Positions 1-10,167 are shown, counted from the first letter of the stretch. The stretch is 64,000 nucleotides of DNA from Anopheles merus (GCF_017562075.2 NC_054082.1:5613550-5677549), one strand, 5' to 3'. Made by a program: numbers and translations. Notes: a model not told the origin generated them from the letters alone.

Positions 1-373
1 CTGGCGGCCGATCCTCCGAATCCGCCGAATCCACCACCGAACGACTGCGAGGCAGCGTTGGCGGACGAGCCGGAGAAGCCACCGAAGCCGGGGAATCCAC
101 CACCGGCCGAGAAGGACTGAGCGCCGGCGTTGGCCGCACTGCCGCTGAACTGTGCAGCACGTGCTACGCGGGCCACTGGAGCATCGACCGGGACCAGGTA
201 AGCGACTGTGGAAATATGTGTAAGAATTAGCGTCGCACACGGTCCTACACTCAGCCGAAGGATGTCTCCGGCGGAGGGACATCGCACAGCGGACAACACT
301 CACTTTGGTACGGGGCACAGTTGGCAACGGCCAGCACGGCGGCCAGGACAAGAGCACAAACCATAACCTTCAT
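1..373 (-). CDS. Secreted Gly/Phe/Ser-rich low-complexity protein (5' part; runs off left edge)
   Basis: The ATG at 373 opens a 70-nt exon (304-373) encoding a hydrophobic signal peptide that ends near ANCA. A GTGAGT donor follows at 303-298, and a pyrimidine-rich acceptor ends at 206. Exon 2 runs from 205 to the window edge in the matching phase. The mature protein starts with a short linker (AYLVPVDAPVARVARAA) and then becomes Gly/Phe/Ser/Ala/Gln-rich, with GAQSFS and ASQSFGGG blocks and GFPGFGGF stretches. The same block types occur in the genes at 6233-7063 and 7780-8829, so I read it as a member of that local cluster. Ignoring the splice gives a 23-codon signal exon running into stop after SFG, which is why the spliced model is preferred. 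The C-terminus lies outside the window. The function is unknown; extracellular structural or coating material is a guess from composition. Confidence 0.72.
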
Positions 374-456
374 CTTGATGCTATGTAACACTGCACGTAC
401 ACGGACGGACGACGAAACGCGGGTAGTAGTACTACTTGGAGAGCTTAAGCTGAGCG

Positions 457-495
457 ACTGATATCGTACATCCCGGTAACGGTGTGCTTTATATA
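457..495 (-). promoter_or_regulatory. TATA box plus TCAGT initiator of the 1-373 gene
   Basis: On the minus strand TATATAAA lies at 495-488 and an arthropod TCAGT initiator at 461-457. The predicted +1 A is at 459, giving a leader of about 85 nt before the ATG at 373. The gene at 7780-8829 has the same arrangement with the same spacing. Confidence 0.6.
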
Positions 496-499
496 TCGC

Positions 500-3400
500 T
501 CCCAATCGAAAACTGTCGCCACGATTTTCACGCACACGATGACCCGAGCGACCCTCCCTCCCATTAGGTTGTCCCCATTCGTCAGCTTCCTGCTCCACGA
601 TCGCGCAGTGATCGTGTAGGGCCTTGTACGTTTTTTGGGTGAGAATCGTTCGATCCGATCGTTCAAGACCAGTTTTCCACCCAGTTGGTTTCGGTTCGCA
701 AGAGGCAGGACGGAGGGGCGAGCGTTTGCAAGAGAGTATCGTAACGCAGCCTAGTGTGCTATCACATCCGTACGCACACTCACACACAAGCTCACAAGGG
801 GGGTTGACAAGCTCGCATAGGTCCCGGCCGGTATTCCCACCTTGCGAAGAAGACACACCACGCGCACGGTGGAGGCTGGATTTTGCATTTCGGTCACTCG
901 TATGTGCGGTTGGCTGGCAGAAATGTAAATTTTGTCGTAAAAATACGTGCCTTTTTTCCTTTCCCCCGCTTGTATGTTGGCACAGGTAGATCGAAGACTC
1001 TTCCGCCAACGGAAGAGTGCGTAACTGAGTGCGGGTGAAGTCGGATAAAGTGGTCGTTTTGGATGGGCCTGTGGCAATGGGTTGGCACTCATTCGCAATC
1101 CCAGCCGGCCCGAGCGGCCATTAGTAGTGTGCCAATGTTTGGTGAAGCGTCCCGGTCGATTTGATAAACGCTAATGCACATATATACACGTCATGTATTT
1201 ATCTGCTTTGATTAGCAGTTTACTCTTCCATTTTTAAGATTCGGTGTTGCTTTTCTTCTTTCCTGCTATATTTTATGTTTGTGCGTTTTTTTTTTCATTT
1301 TCGAGGGAAAACCAGCTTTTTTGTTGTTCGAGCGAGAGGTTGTTGGTTTTGACTTTCGTTTCAGGGGACTTCCATGAACAAAATCCAACCAAAAAAAGCT
1401 AACCCATATGCTTCCCGCTTGGGAGCAGGCGGAAATCAAACAAACTCATTCAAACGAAACGAAGGACCAGATGAAGTCAGCACCTATAAAACAAGATCAC
1501 GATCTTTATTGGTGATTTTTGCATGCTGTTTGTTTGCTTTTTTCCGTGGTGGAACAGTTAATCAGTTGAAGTTTGGCCAAAACACAACATTGGGTTAAGG
1601 ATGAAGGGAAGCTGGATTAAAACTAGTTTGGATTTCCGGTAAATTGCCAAAATTGGAAGAGAAAGCAACGTCGTTGCACAGCAAGTTGGACGAGAGTCGA
1701 ATCTAAGGGAGTTATTACTTTCACAGGTCACGCAATTGAGGGTGACTAGTATTCGTTTGTCCAGAATATCTCACTTCTACAATGATGTTATCACCCCGAG
1801 ACATGAGTCAGTCGCGTTCACCTCCCCACCGAAGCTCTTATCCCCAAAAACCCTTATTTATCTTGGACGGACTGTTGTTATTGTTGTTGTTATTTGCTCT
1901 AGTCATACTGTTTGCTTCATCAACAGTCACCACGGTGGTAGAAATTCTTCCCATCCACAGGCAGACGGCATCTGTTTACATTTGGACGGCAAACACCCCA
2001 CCCGACGCAGCCAAAAAGCTTCTATGTTTGTGCGTGTAAACATAACCTCCTTCAAGGTTGAACCGTTGCGTTTCGTCTTAAACACAATATTGGGATGGTA
2101 GGGTAGTTTATGTTTTCTTGCTGTGGTGTGACCTCTTATTTCGTAATAATTTCAAGAACTTTTTTTGTTTTGAAATTGCCTAACCCTTCGGGGGACTTAA
2201 GACAAAACGGGATGGACGACGTGCTAATAACCCACCGATGGTCATTTGTCGCTCGGATTAAACCGGTTCTATCTTAGGGGGACCGGAAGTAATTCCACAA
2301 CCAGAAGCTCGGAAGTGAATCCAATCAACTCCGAAGGTAAATGTTTTGGAAGCTTGCTCTCCACCGCTTCCTAAGAAAAGGGTTTTGTGAAATCGGAATT
2401 TCATTACCGGGTGCTGTTATCGCCCTGCAGATGCCAAAAGATCGTTGGCATCATCGATCGGTTAAGCCCTCGGTCAAAGTCGTTGGTTGGGTAAAACCAG
2501 CGCGTTAGGGGAATTCCCAGCACCCAGCAGGGTTGGATGTGGATGTAGGCAGAACTGGATCGATGGCCCAATTTGGAGTAACCTTCAAGACGCAGAATAC
2601 TAGAGCAAACAATGGTCAGGGTTTGCCCGAAATGCGATACTACTTATGCACGATCGAGCGGTGGTGATGGGATTTACCGGAAACCTTCGCACGGGTATCA
2701 GCAAACGTCAACGAACCAAAACAACCGAGCCCGCGATCGTTGCCGATGGTTGGTTAGTGCCATGATCATGATCGATGGAGCTCGATGTAGAACCTAGAAC
2801 CTCGTGCAGTCGTGCAGCAACTTCTGCCAGAAGAAGGTCCAACTGGGGGGGGGGGGAAGTAATGCTTCAATCTATCATCACCTCGACGTACTTCCTCGAG
2901 CTTCTTCCTTCATTAATTGCGTTTCGCCCTGCAGAACTGAGTCTTTGCAGAGATTTTAAGCCTCTCCAGAGCGAAGTCGAACGATCGGACCGGACCGGAC
3001 AAGAAAAGACTTTTGGGAAGTGGTACGTGTTGGTGGACTCGTTCACATTAAGCTCTCCCAGCGTCGTGATCTCGGTGTGGTGCGGGATTATGGGGATCTT
3101 CTTCTTGTAGATGGAGTGTGTGTGTCTGTATGTGTGTGTGCTTGCTGGAAGATATCATATTGGTCCCTGCTTTTGCATCCCTCCCACGTTCCATCCCGTT
3201 CGCGTGGAGATCGGAGATCATCGTCGTCGTCGTCTTCGTCGTCTTCGTTGTCTTGGTCACTCCCGACATCTTGATACCGGATGGAAACCGGTTCTCCCAG
3301 AGCACAATCCGTACACAATTCGCTTTGCATTGTGGCGGCCGTTTCCGAGGCCCGGGCCCCCGTTTTGGGGTTGTTTTCATTTCGAAAAGGCTGTTTGCTT

Positions 3401-4083
3401 TTTGTGCTGTGTTGTGGATATGTTGTCCGTACAATTTCGAATTCTGTAGTCGCCCCATACATGTGATTTCGAAACATACACACACACACACGCACGCACA
3501 CACACGTGCCTACTTTGCCAATTTGGGATGGTTGGGATGGGCAGACACTTTTGGGCAAAGGGTTCTGGTTTCAGCAAGGGCCTTATGTAACTTTTATTTT
3601 TGAAGTGTTTCTCTCTCTCTCTCGCACTCTCGCTTTGTCCAAACCTCTAAAACAGACGCTGAGAGTAGATAACATAACAATATTGAATGTGCAAATTATA
3701 TGCGTGAGATCTCGCGTGAAGTTTACGCATACATTATCGTAACATCCACACGCAACATGTTTGCGACAGGAAACAACAAATATGACCCACAAGCATAATT
3801 GACCAGCTTTTTGTGACTCTGGTTTGGTGAGCTTTGTTTTGCAGATTTTAACATATGCATGTTGTAATAACGAAGAGCTGTGCTGTGTTTACTGCTTAAT
3901 GATCGAATCGAATTAAAACGCGAATGTGAACTATGCCTTTTAAGGAATGTTTTCATACTCGCAAGCGTCTGCAAAAACCTCCGGGGACTTCCCTTTTTGA
4001 TTGTCGAAAGAAATAAAATCAACAATAAACACACACGAGGTGAGGTGCCGAGATCCGAGCCGAGATAGAGGAGAGAAGCAAGC
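500..4083. other. Intergenic, no supported gene
   Basis: About 3.6 kb between the promoter of the first secreted gene and the 3' end of the second. Reading frames here are short, overlap in all frames, and show no domain, signal peptide or splice-consistent structure. Simple-sequence tracts include a G run at 2845-2856, a CA/CG-type dinucleotide tract near 3478-3506 and a TC tract near 3609-3622. I saw nothing else. Confidence 0.6.
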
Positions 4084-4089
4084 TTTATT
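4084..4089 (-). terminator. Polyadenylation signal AATAAA for the 4239-5207 gene
   Basis: AATAAA on the minus strand, about 150 nt downstream of the stop codon at 4239. Confidence 0.5.
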
Positions 4090-4238
4090 GCATGTCAATT
4101 ACGTTGATTACGTTGTGGTGATAATGACGACCTGCGAAGGAAGCCTTCAGACCCGCTGCTATCGATTACTAATGCTAATGGACGTGATCAGATCACAGAT
4201 TTCGATCGTCTTCCGCGGCCCCGGGTCTTGCCCGTCCC

Positions 4239-5207
4239 TTAGTAGTGCTGCTTGTAAACGCTTGTCTGCACCGATCCCTGCCCATTGCCGTGGCTGGTGG
4301 AGGACACACTGGCACCTACCGCTACACCGTTTCCTCCGCTGCCGTAGCTTCCACCTCCTCCATAGCCACCGCCGTTTCCATAGTTGCCACCACCGCCACC
4401 GGATCCTCCAAATCGGCTGGCCGACGCAAAGCTTCCACCGTTCGGGCCGTACGAGCTCACCGATCCACCGTTGTTGGAGACGTAGTGCGACGTACCACCG
4501 GAAGACGAGTCACCGAACCGGGTGGCCGTTGCATACCCACCACCGTTGCCCGTCCCAAACGACGACACACTCACGCCCTGGCCCGAGTTTTGTCCACCGA
4601 AACGGTTGGCCGTGGAAATTCCGCCTCCATTACCGTGCGGGATGTAGTTCGAGGAGGCGCCACCATTTCCGAAGTGCGTCACCGTAGTACCGCCCTGGCC
4701 GTATCCGTTCGAGCTGCTGCTGATGCTCACACCCTGCACATTGCCACCACCACCACCACCGCCGTATCCACCATCGTGTCCACCGAATCGATTGTTGAAG
4801 GAAGTTACACCAACGCCTCCACCGCCGGAATGGCCAAACGTGCCGGCACTGGCACCGGCACCGGCCGAAGCGAACGCCGCCTGCGAGCAAAGATCGGTAA
4901 ACGGAAGCGGCGGCAGTCCGAACGACGGGAACATGTTGCTGAAGAACTGATTCTGTTGGGCCTGGGACGCGAGAGCTTGCGCCTGGAAGCTGCGGCAGGC
5001 CTGCGTCCAAGCGTTCACCTGCGCTTGCGGATACTGGTTATAGTTGAATCCGTTCGCATAGGCGGCTGAAAATGGGAGAATTAATGGTACAGCTGATGCA
5101 AAAGCTCCACAGCAAACATCCAGCAGTTATTTACCGACATCGCGCCCAAACGCTGCAATGGACAGCAGCAGCAGCAGCAGCTGCTGCTGCACCGGCAGTA
5201 ACGGCAT
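4239..5207 (-). CDS. Secreted Gly-rich protein with RFG-containing repeats, 299 aa
   Basis: Exon 1 (5135-5207) starts at the ATG at 5207 and encodes a signal peptide whose hydrophobic core is written largely by a CTG/CAG run (QQQ then six Leu). The donor GTAAAT follows. Exon 2 (4239-5065) begins after a CCCATTTTCAG acceptor and keeps frame, giving 299 residues. After cleavage there is a non-repetitive N-terminal region of about 75 residues, rich in Gln, Ala and Phe, with two cysteines (QACRSF, DLCSQ). It is followed by about 200 residues of Gly/Ser/Asn repeats in which an RFG core recurs (NNRFGG, ANRFGG, ATRFGD, ASRFGG), separated by VSS/SVSS segments. The C-terminus is SVYKQHY and lacks the WVW tag of the neighbouring genes. 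It shares position, strand, signal peptide and a signal-exon intron with the first gene. It looks like a structural secreted protein such as cuticle, silk-like or eggshell material; no specific family was recognised. Confidence 0.75.
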
Positions 5208-6124
5208 CGTTCGATGATCTGCCAATGATCGCACTACGCAAGAGGTAAGACACACACACGGCCGCTGATTGAAAAAGCTTCCGTGCACCAGCTTCATTCA
5301 CTCGATGTGATTCAATTACGCGCACTGCGTCCCGCTTTTAACCGACCGCAAACGAACGAATCGGACCGAGAGGTTCGTGTCCTGCTGACTCGCCCGCCCA
5401 GTACCTTCCGCTCCACGGTGCGCTCGATCCGACCTGAATCCGATCTAACCCTTATCTTGGGTTTGGGTTCTGGAGGAGGAGGGCAAAAGCAGCAGCAACA
5501 AAAAAGACGCACACACACACATACATTACAACTGCCATACACACACACACACGCGCGCGCGTGCGCGTTCGATCTCGTCGCAAGATTCGCTAAGCCGTGC
5601 AAAAGCCTTCCCGGAGTTGGACACAGGTACATGTGGGTTTTGTTATTGCCGGATCGCCGCACCACCGGCCGGGGAGAAGCAAAACATCACACCTAGATCA
5701 CGTAGAGGCGGAGGCGACACACACTCTGTGGCAGTGCGTAAAGCCCACGTACGTCTTGGACGTGTTTGATGCGGTGATTGGGCTGCGGGATGTGGACGAA
5801 CAAGAGAACCTCAAAGTCATGGTTCGATTTTTGCCCAATTTGTTGATGATGTTTTGCTGTGGAGTTTGGCCATCCCGCAAAGATTGCACGACGAAACACG
5901 GGCAGAAGAAGGGTGCATGGATGAGGTGACGGATATTCCCGAATTGATCATCGATCGATGAAGTTTTTGATTGCGATCGTGCCGAGGGAGATTTATGAGG
6001 TCAGCTTGACAGCGTTGCGTGCCGGCAGAAATGAAGTTTTGTTTATTCCGGGTCCGATCACGCTGTGTTCTGTCCGTGGAATGCAAAAAGGGGCATTTGA
6101 AGTTGTAAACATTTGTGTGATCTT
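5208..6124. other. Intergenic and 5' flank, CA and CG dinucleotide tracts
   Basis: Upstream region of the 4239-5207 gene and 3' flank of the next. It contains CA tracts near 5509-5524 and 5538-5555 running into a CG tract near 5550-5566. A weak TTAAAAG (5341-5335, minus) could serve as a TATA-like element for the gene ending at 5207, but no clean initiator lies at the right distance. No coding sequence is supported. Confidence 0.5.
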
Positions 6125-6130
6125 TTTATT
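6125..6130 (-). terminator. Polyadenylation signal AATAAA for the 6233-7063 gene
   Basis: AATAAA on the minus strand, about 100 nt beyond the TAG at 6233-6235. Confidence 0.5.
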
Positions 6131-6232
6131 GGAGTGCAGGAATTATCGTCATATTCCTTCTTTTTTCGTTATATCGTTATATTCCCCCATAAAACCCACG
6201 TAATACGTAAAACGACACCATCGCCACCCTCC

Positions 6233-7063
6233 CTAGTTCCACACCCAGGATTCACTTTGAGATTTTTTAACCGTTCCATCGGCCGACTCATCGGTACTGA
6301 TGCGCACCCCGAAGCTATCGCCGGGACCGTTGCCAAAGTTGACCTCCGTGTGACGTCCGCCCGGTCCGAACGAAGAGCCTGATCCGGCCTGAGCGCCACT
6401 ACCGCTGCCGCCCTGTCCGTGACCACCCCCAGCACTGTGCGATTGTGCTCCGGCACCACTGGCACTGTGTCCACCGTGTCCGCCATGGTTCGGATGACCC
6501 TGCTGCTGGCTGGAACTGCCAGCTCCGCTCGACGTTCCGATGTGTCCCTGCGGGTTAGGTTGCTGCTCGGAGTGTGCCGTCCCCGAGCTGCCCGTACCAA
6601 TAACACCATGCTCCGGCTGCTGTCCATGACTTGTCGATTGTGAGCCAGCGCCAGCGGTACTGCCCGATCCATGTCCACCGCTGAAGGAGCTACTGCTTGA
6701 GAAGGACTGAGATCCGGAAGATGCGAAACTGCCACCCTGTCCATTCGGCATGCCAAAGTTAAACTGCCCCATTTGGGGAAATCCTGGCAGGGGTCCAAAT
6801 CCCATACCAGCGCCCGCTCCCGGTGCTTGGGGCTGGAAGAACGGAAAGCCTGCTCCAGGGAATCCGGCCCCTAGCCCGGGGACACCACCAAAGCCGCCCG
6901 CTCCATTGAACCCAGGAAATCCGAAGCCAGCCGGACCGGCTTGTTGCGCTCCGGCACCACTCGACGCACCGGATGCACTTTGCGTTTGTGCGACAGGCTG
7001 ACCGGTCGTGGGATGTGTACCTATTATTCCCACCACTATCACGCTAACCAATGCCAAGTACAT
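6233..7063 (-). CDS. Secreted Gly/Ser/Gln-rich protein with C-terminal WVW tag, 276 aa
   Basis: I chose the ATG at 7063 over the longer open frame because it puts a clear signal peptide (MYLALVSVIVVGIIG...) at the N-terminus. The gene then reads as one exon of 276 residues. The order is: signal peptide; Ser/Ala/Gln linker; a Gly/Phe/Pro block of about 80 residues (GFPGFNGAGGFGG, FPGAGFPFFQPQ); a Ser-rich SQSFSSSSSFS hinge; then Gly/His/Ser/Gln repeats with GAGSQS and GAGAQSHS units. The last 25 residues (252-276) are not low complexity: GVRIS, DES, DGTVKK, SES and a terminal WVWN. This tail is almost the same as in the next gene at 7780-8829, so the two are paralogues. No enzymatic motif is visible. 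No TATA/initiator pair was found, so an untranslated 5' exon is possible. Confidence 0.8.
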   Translation of the reverse strand: MYLALVSVIVVGIIGTHPTTGQPVAQTQSASGASSGAGAQQAGPAGFGFPGFNGAGGFGGVPGLGAGFPGAGFPFFQPQAPGAGAGMGFGPLPGFPQMGQFNFGMPNGQGGSFASSGSQSFSSSSSFSGGHGSGSTAGAGSQSTSHGQQPEHGVIGTGSSGTAHSEQQPNPQGHIGTSSGAGSSSQQQGHPNHGGHGGHSASGAGAQSHSAGGGHGQGGSGSGAQAGSGSSFGPGGRHTEVNFGNGPGDSFGVRISTDESADGTVKKSQSESWVWN

Positions 7064-7703
7064 GGTTTCTTCGTTAAACCGGACTGCTTCGAAGGGGAAA
7101 AAGAACCAACTGGTGTTCCAGCAGGTCCGCACAGCTCCGAAGAAGGTTCGAAAGTGATTATTCTACACACAAACACACACATACGAACACACGGTGTGCT
7201 GCGTCCTACGTAGAATAGCTCCGGCTATCAGTGGTTATTCCTGGGTTCTACGCCGGTACGACCTGCCTGATAAGACGATTCGTAAACATTGCCGACTTTG
7301 GGTTAACCGTGCGATAAGCCATGTGCAGTAGTCAAACTTGAGATTGAACTTGAGGGGTTTTATTTTAACTGCAACATGCACTTCTGCCGAATAAATTAAC
7401 GAAGATTACATTGAAGATCGAAACGGGAATGGACATTCGCATCATTTTCGTGGTTAAAACCGTCTCTTTTGTTTTGAATGAACTCTTTGATTTGTAATTT
7501 TATGATCTTTAAAGGTTTGAACGTCGCTAATTGGATCTTTGCTTATGAGTGCAATTAGTGATCTCCTGCCTAGACACTTAAACTCGCCCATAAAGGGAAT
7601 AACTACGGCAATTACGCTGCGCGCGAGTATGGATTTTCTCAACAATTTTATCGTGGGCATATATAAGACACAACAGCTGTACATATGGTTGAGGTTTGTT
7701 TCG
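7064..7703. other. Intergenic, no supported gene
   Basis: 5' flank of the 6233-7063 gene and 3' flank of 7780-8829. A CA tract lies near 7166-7182. A TATATAAG on the plus strand (about 7658-7665) has no plausible downstream gene. Nothing else was seen. Confidence 0.5.
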
Positions 7704-7709
7704 TTTATT
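7704..7709 (-). terminator. Polyadenylation signal AATAAA for the 7780-8829 gene
   Basis: AATAAA on the minus strand, about 70 nt after the stop at 7780. Confidence 0.5.
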
Positions 7710-7779
7710 ATTATACATTCATTAGCCAAGCTAATGGTCATAAATACGCAATGCTCGTTGGACACACCTTCTTAGTCTC

Positions 7780-8829
7780 TTAGTCCTTCCATACCCACGC
7801 TTCACTTTCCGTTTTCTTCACCGTACCGTCCTTCGACTCGTCCGCACTGATGCGCACTCCGTATCCCTCACCTCCTTGGCTTCCTCCATGGTGATACTGC
7901 TGCCCATGATGTCCCGAACCCGAAACATGGCCGCCCGGTCCGTGCTGGTGTCCGTGCTCCTTCACATGGCTAGACTGTGACTGGGCGCCGGCCGAGCTGG
8001 ACGAACCACTCTGCCCATGGCCGTGACCGCCATGGCCATGCTGTACATCCTGTGAGACGGACTGTGCGCCAGCCGAACTTCCCGTCTGGAGATGGCCGTG
8101 CTGCTGCTCAGCCGCAGCCGACTGTGACTGTGCTCCGGCCGAGCTTCCCGTTTGCAGATGTCCCTGCAGTTCGCCGTGATGGCCAGCCGAGTGCGACTGT
8201 GCGCCGGCGCCACTGTGCAGATCCTTTCCGTGATCATGCCCGTGCACGTTCTGGCTGTGGGACTGCGACTGTGCGCCGGCCGACGAACCCTGGTGCCCGT
8301 GGTGATCGTGCGAGATCGATTGCGCACCGGCCGCGCTGCCACTTTCACTGCCATGGCCGTGCCCGTGACCACCGCCCTTGCTGAACGACTGCGAGCCGGC
8401 CGAGGCACCCGAACTCGAACCGTGGCCCGAACCGTGGCTTCCGGACTGTGCCTGCGACTGGGAACCGGTCATCTTACCGTCGTGGCTCGAAGAGAACGAG
8501 CTCGAGAAGGACGAGCTGCTGCTGGAGGACGCACCGCCACCGTGAGTGGGGAATGAGGGGAACCCTTTACCGAACACGTCCGGGCTCCATCCACCGGCAC
8601 CGTGGCCGACCGGACCAGCTACAAGCGGTTGAGACACTTGGCCTGGCCCGAACGCCCCAGGGAAGCCGGGCAGTGCTGGGAAGCCGCCAAAACCGGAAGC
8701 CGACTGTGAGTTGCTGCTGGCGGCACTACCGCTACTACTGCCAACACCATGATGGCCAAGATCGGTGGGGTAACCGCTGACGACCAGTGCACCGACGGTG
8801 AGAAGTAATGCGAGCCGCTGCTGCATCAT
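7780..8829 (-). CDS. Secreted His/Gly/Ser-rich repeat protein with C-terminal WVW tag, 349 aa
   Basis: A single-exon gene whose signal peptide (MMQQRLALLLTVGALVVSG) starts at the ATG at 8829; the second Met at 8826 is an equivalent start. A Gly/Phe/Pro block (GFGGFPALPGFPGAFG) is followed by a Ser-rich stretch (SSSSSSFSSSFSSSHD). About 190 residues then repeat a unit around [SAG]AG[AS]QS. I count seven copies (SAGSQSFS, AAGAQSIS, SAGAQSQS, GAGAQSHS and so on), joined by His-rich linkers such as GHGHGH, HDHHGHQ and HGHDHG. Residues 324-349 form the tag shared with the 6233-7063 protein (GVRIS, DES, DGTVKK, SEAWVWKD). The block order matches that paralogue, but His content is much higher, which would allow metal or pH-dependent association. 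No known family was recognised. A TATA/initiator promoter lies about 110 nt upstream. Confidence 0.82.
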   Translation of the reverse strand: MMQQRLALLLTVGALVVSGYPTDLGHHGVGSSSGSAASSNSQSASGFGGFPALPGFPGAFGPGQVSQPLVAGPVGHGAGGWSPDVFGKGFPSFPTHGGGASSSSSSSFSSSFSSSHDGKMTGSQSQAQSGSHGSGHGSSSGASAGSQSFSKGGGHGHGHGSESGSAAGAQSISHDHHGHQGSSAGAQSQSHSQNVHGHDHGKDLHSGAGAQSHSAGHHGELQGHLQTGSSAGAQSQSAAAEQQHGHLQTGSSAGAQSVSQDVQHGHGGHGHGQSGSSSSAGAQSQSSHVKEHGHQHGPGGHVSGSGHHGQQYHHGGSQGGEGYGVRISADESKDGTVKKTESEAWVWKD

Positions 8830-8940
8830 TGTAACGAACTGGACTATCGGAAGTACGCTGGAGAAATGCTTCCAAGGCTGTGCGCTTTCGTTGGCTACCG
8901 CAAAAACCGAACTACTTGCTGGAACGATGTTAGTAGCTTG

Positions 8941-8979
8941 ACTGACTACCCTCCCTGCAATAGGTTCTATTTTTATATA
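8941..8979 (-). promoter_or_regulatory. TATA box plus TCAGT initiator of the 7780-8829 gene
   Basis: On the minus strand TATATAAA lies at 8979-8972 and TCAGT at 8945-8941, with +1 A predicted at 8943. The distance from the first T of the TATA box to the initiator A is 36 nt, the same as at 457-495. Confidence 0.65.
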
Positions 8980-9659
8980 ACAGCCACGGCAATCTCCGAC
9001 ACTGCATCAAAACAGCTGATAGCGGTGGAACTTCCACCAGGCGGGCACTGCAGTTCCGCCGCAGCTTACTTTCGCCCCGACTGGCAAGGGAATGGAAATC
9101 CCGGCCGTCCATTTCTGCCTAATAGAAGGGAAAAACCCTCCGAAACACGCACCAGCACGCACCGGGGTTTGGACTTGTTGTACGATCGCTTCTCGGTCGT
9201 CTATCAGCCGGGAGAAAACTTGTTTTCTTGCTGGTGGCGGCACAGAGCGTACGCGACTGTCAACCGCAGCGTCGTCGGGGCGTGAATTCGTTAGGGGAAC
9301 CGGTTCCCCGTGCGCTAGTTGAACCCAGGGGGACGAGTCGGCCAAGATCGGAAGTCGAGGCTCCATCCGCTCGGTGGCCCTGGCCCTGAAATTGTGATGA
9401 AGATGTTGCTAAAATTCTGCAGAAATGAGCAAATTAATTTGATCTATGTCGCAAACATCGAATAACCTTCGGACAGTTTTTGTGAGCTGATCGCTATCGG
9501 ATCCATCAGGAACAACGCGGGTCTAATAGAGCGATCGCGACCGATTACGAGCGGAACACGATGTCACCCACCAGAATAACCGGTATTACTAGGGTGATGA
9601 TTTGTAATCGCCTTGTACATAGATCGCAATAGAAGAATGTTTGTGTGTTTGTTTCGCTC
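8980..9659. other. Intergenic, no supported gene
   Basis: Upstream flank of the His-rich gene and downstream flank of the small-peptide gene. No domain, signal peptide or splice-consistent reading frame was found on either strand. Confidence 0.5.
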
Positions 9660-9665
9660 TTTATT
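9660..9665 (-). terminator. Polyadenylation signal AATAAA for the small secreted-peptide gene
   Basis: AATAAA on the minus strand, about 75 nt beyond the TAA at 9741-9743. This supports transcription of the short two-exon gene on that strand. Confidence 0.5.
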
Positions 9666-9740
9666 GTTCTACTGCATTCAGCATTCCATTCAAAGCTCAA
9701 CCTCGATCTGCATCCCACATTGCAATTCCGAAGGAACGGA

Positions 9741-10167
9741 TTAATAACGGATCATTTGTGGCGTTATTTTAACATCTCCGTTTCTGTTGTTCGGTCCATC
9801 TCCATACGACACAAAGAAGACTTCTGGCTGAACGACGCTAAATGTTGGAGGCAGCTCGCGCGCTTGGTACGTTTGTGGCTCATTTGCTGAAAGTACAGAG
9901 GGAACATAGGTTAAACCGACACGACATGATCAGTAATGTGCTGCCTTGCTGCAGGCTCATTAACCCCGAAGCCATCGAACCCGCTTGGTGCATCTTGTTT
10001 CCGGATTATGAATATATGCACGCCGGTATCCATTAGCGGGCGGGCGGGCGCCAACACTTACCTCGACGCACGCGGCGGGGAATCCCGGCAGTGACCAGGG
10101 CAAACGCATTTACCAGGACGATCAACAGCAACAGCGGAACAATCGTAAGGGAGCGTTTAAATTGCAT
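9741..10167 (-). CDS. Small secreted peptide precursor, 83 aa, two exons
   Basis: Exon 1 (10062-10167) encodes a strong hydrophobic signal (MQFKRSLTIVPLLLLIVLVN...), then GIPRRVRR, and ends at a consensus G|GTAAGT donor. A 175-nt intron ends in a pyrimidine-rich CTTTCAG. Exon 2 (9741-9886) continues in frame for 47 more residues to TAA. The total is 252 nt, 83 residues plus stop. The basic run RRVRR just after the signal peptide is a candidate furin/prohormone-convertase site, which would release a mature segment of about 48 residues containing PPTF, VFFVSYGDG and a C-terminal PQMIRY. It has no cysteines and no C-terminal Gly for amidation. It lies on the same strand as the low-complexity secreted genes but is not repetitive. 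I do not recognise the family; a peptide hormone-like precursor or small secreted effector would fit. Splice sites, phase, signal peptide and polyadenylation signal all agree. Confidence 0.66.

Noticed and set aside
251..1009. 252-codon minus-strand frame ending in the first secreted protein's signal peptide
   Set aside because: The part upstream of the ATG at 373 crosses the TATA box and initiator and has no protein-like features; only the segment from 373 is used.
7658..7665. Plus-strand TATATAAG
   Set aside because: No initiator at the right distance and no plus-strand gene follows.
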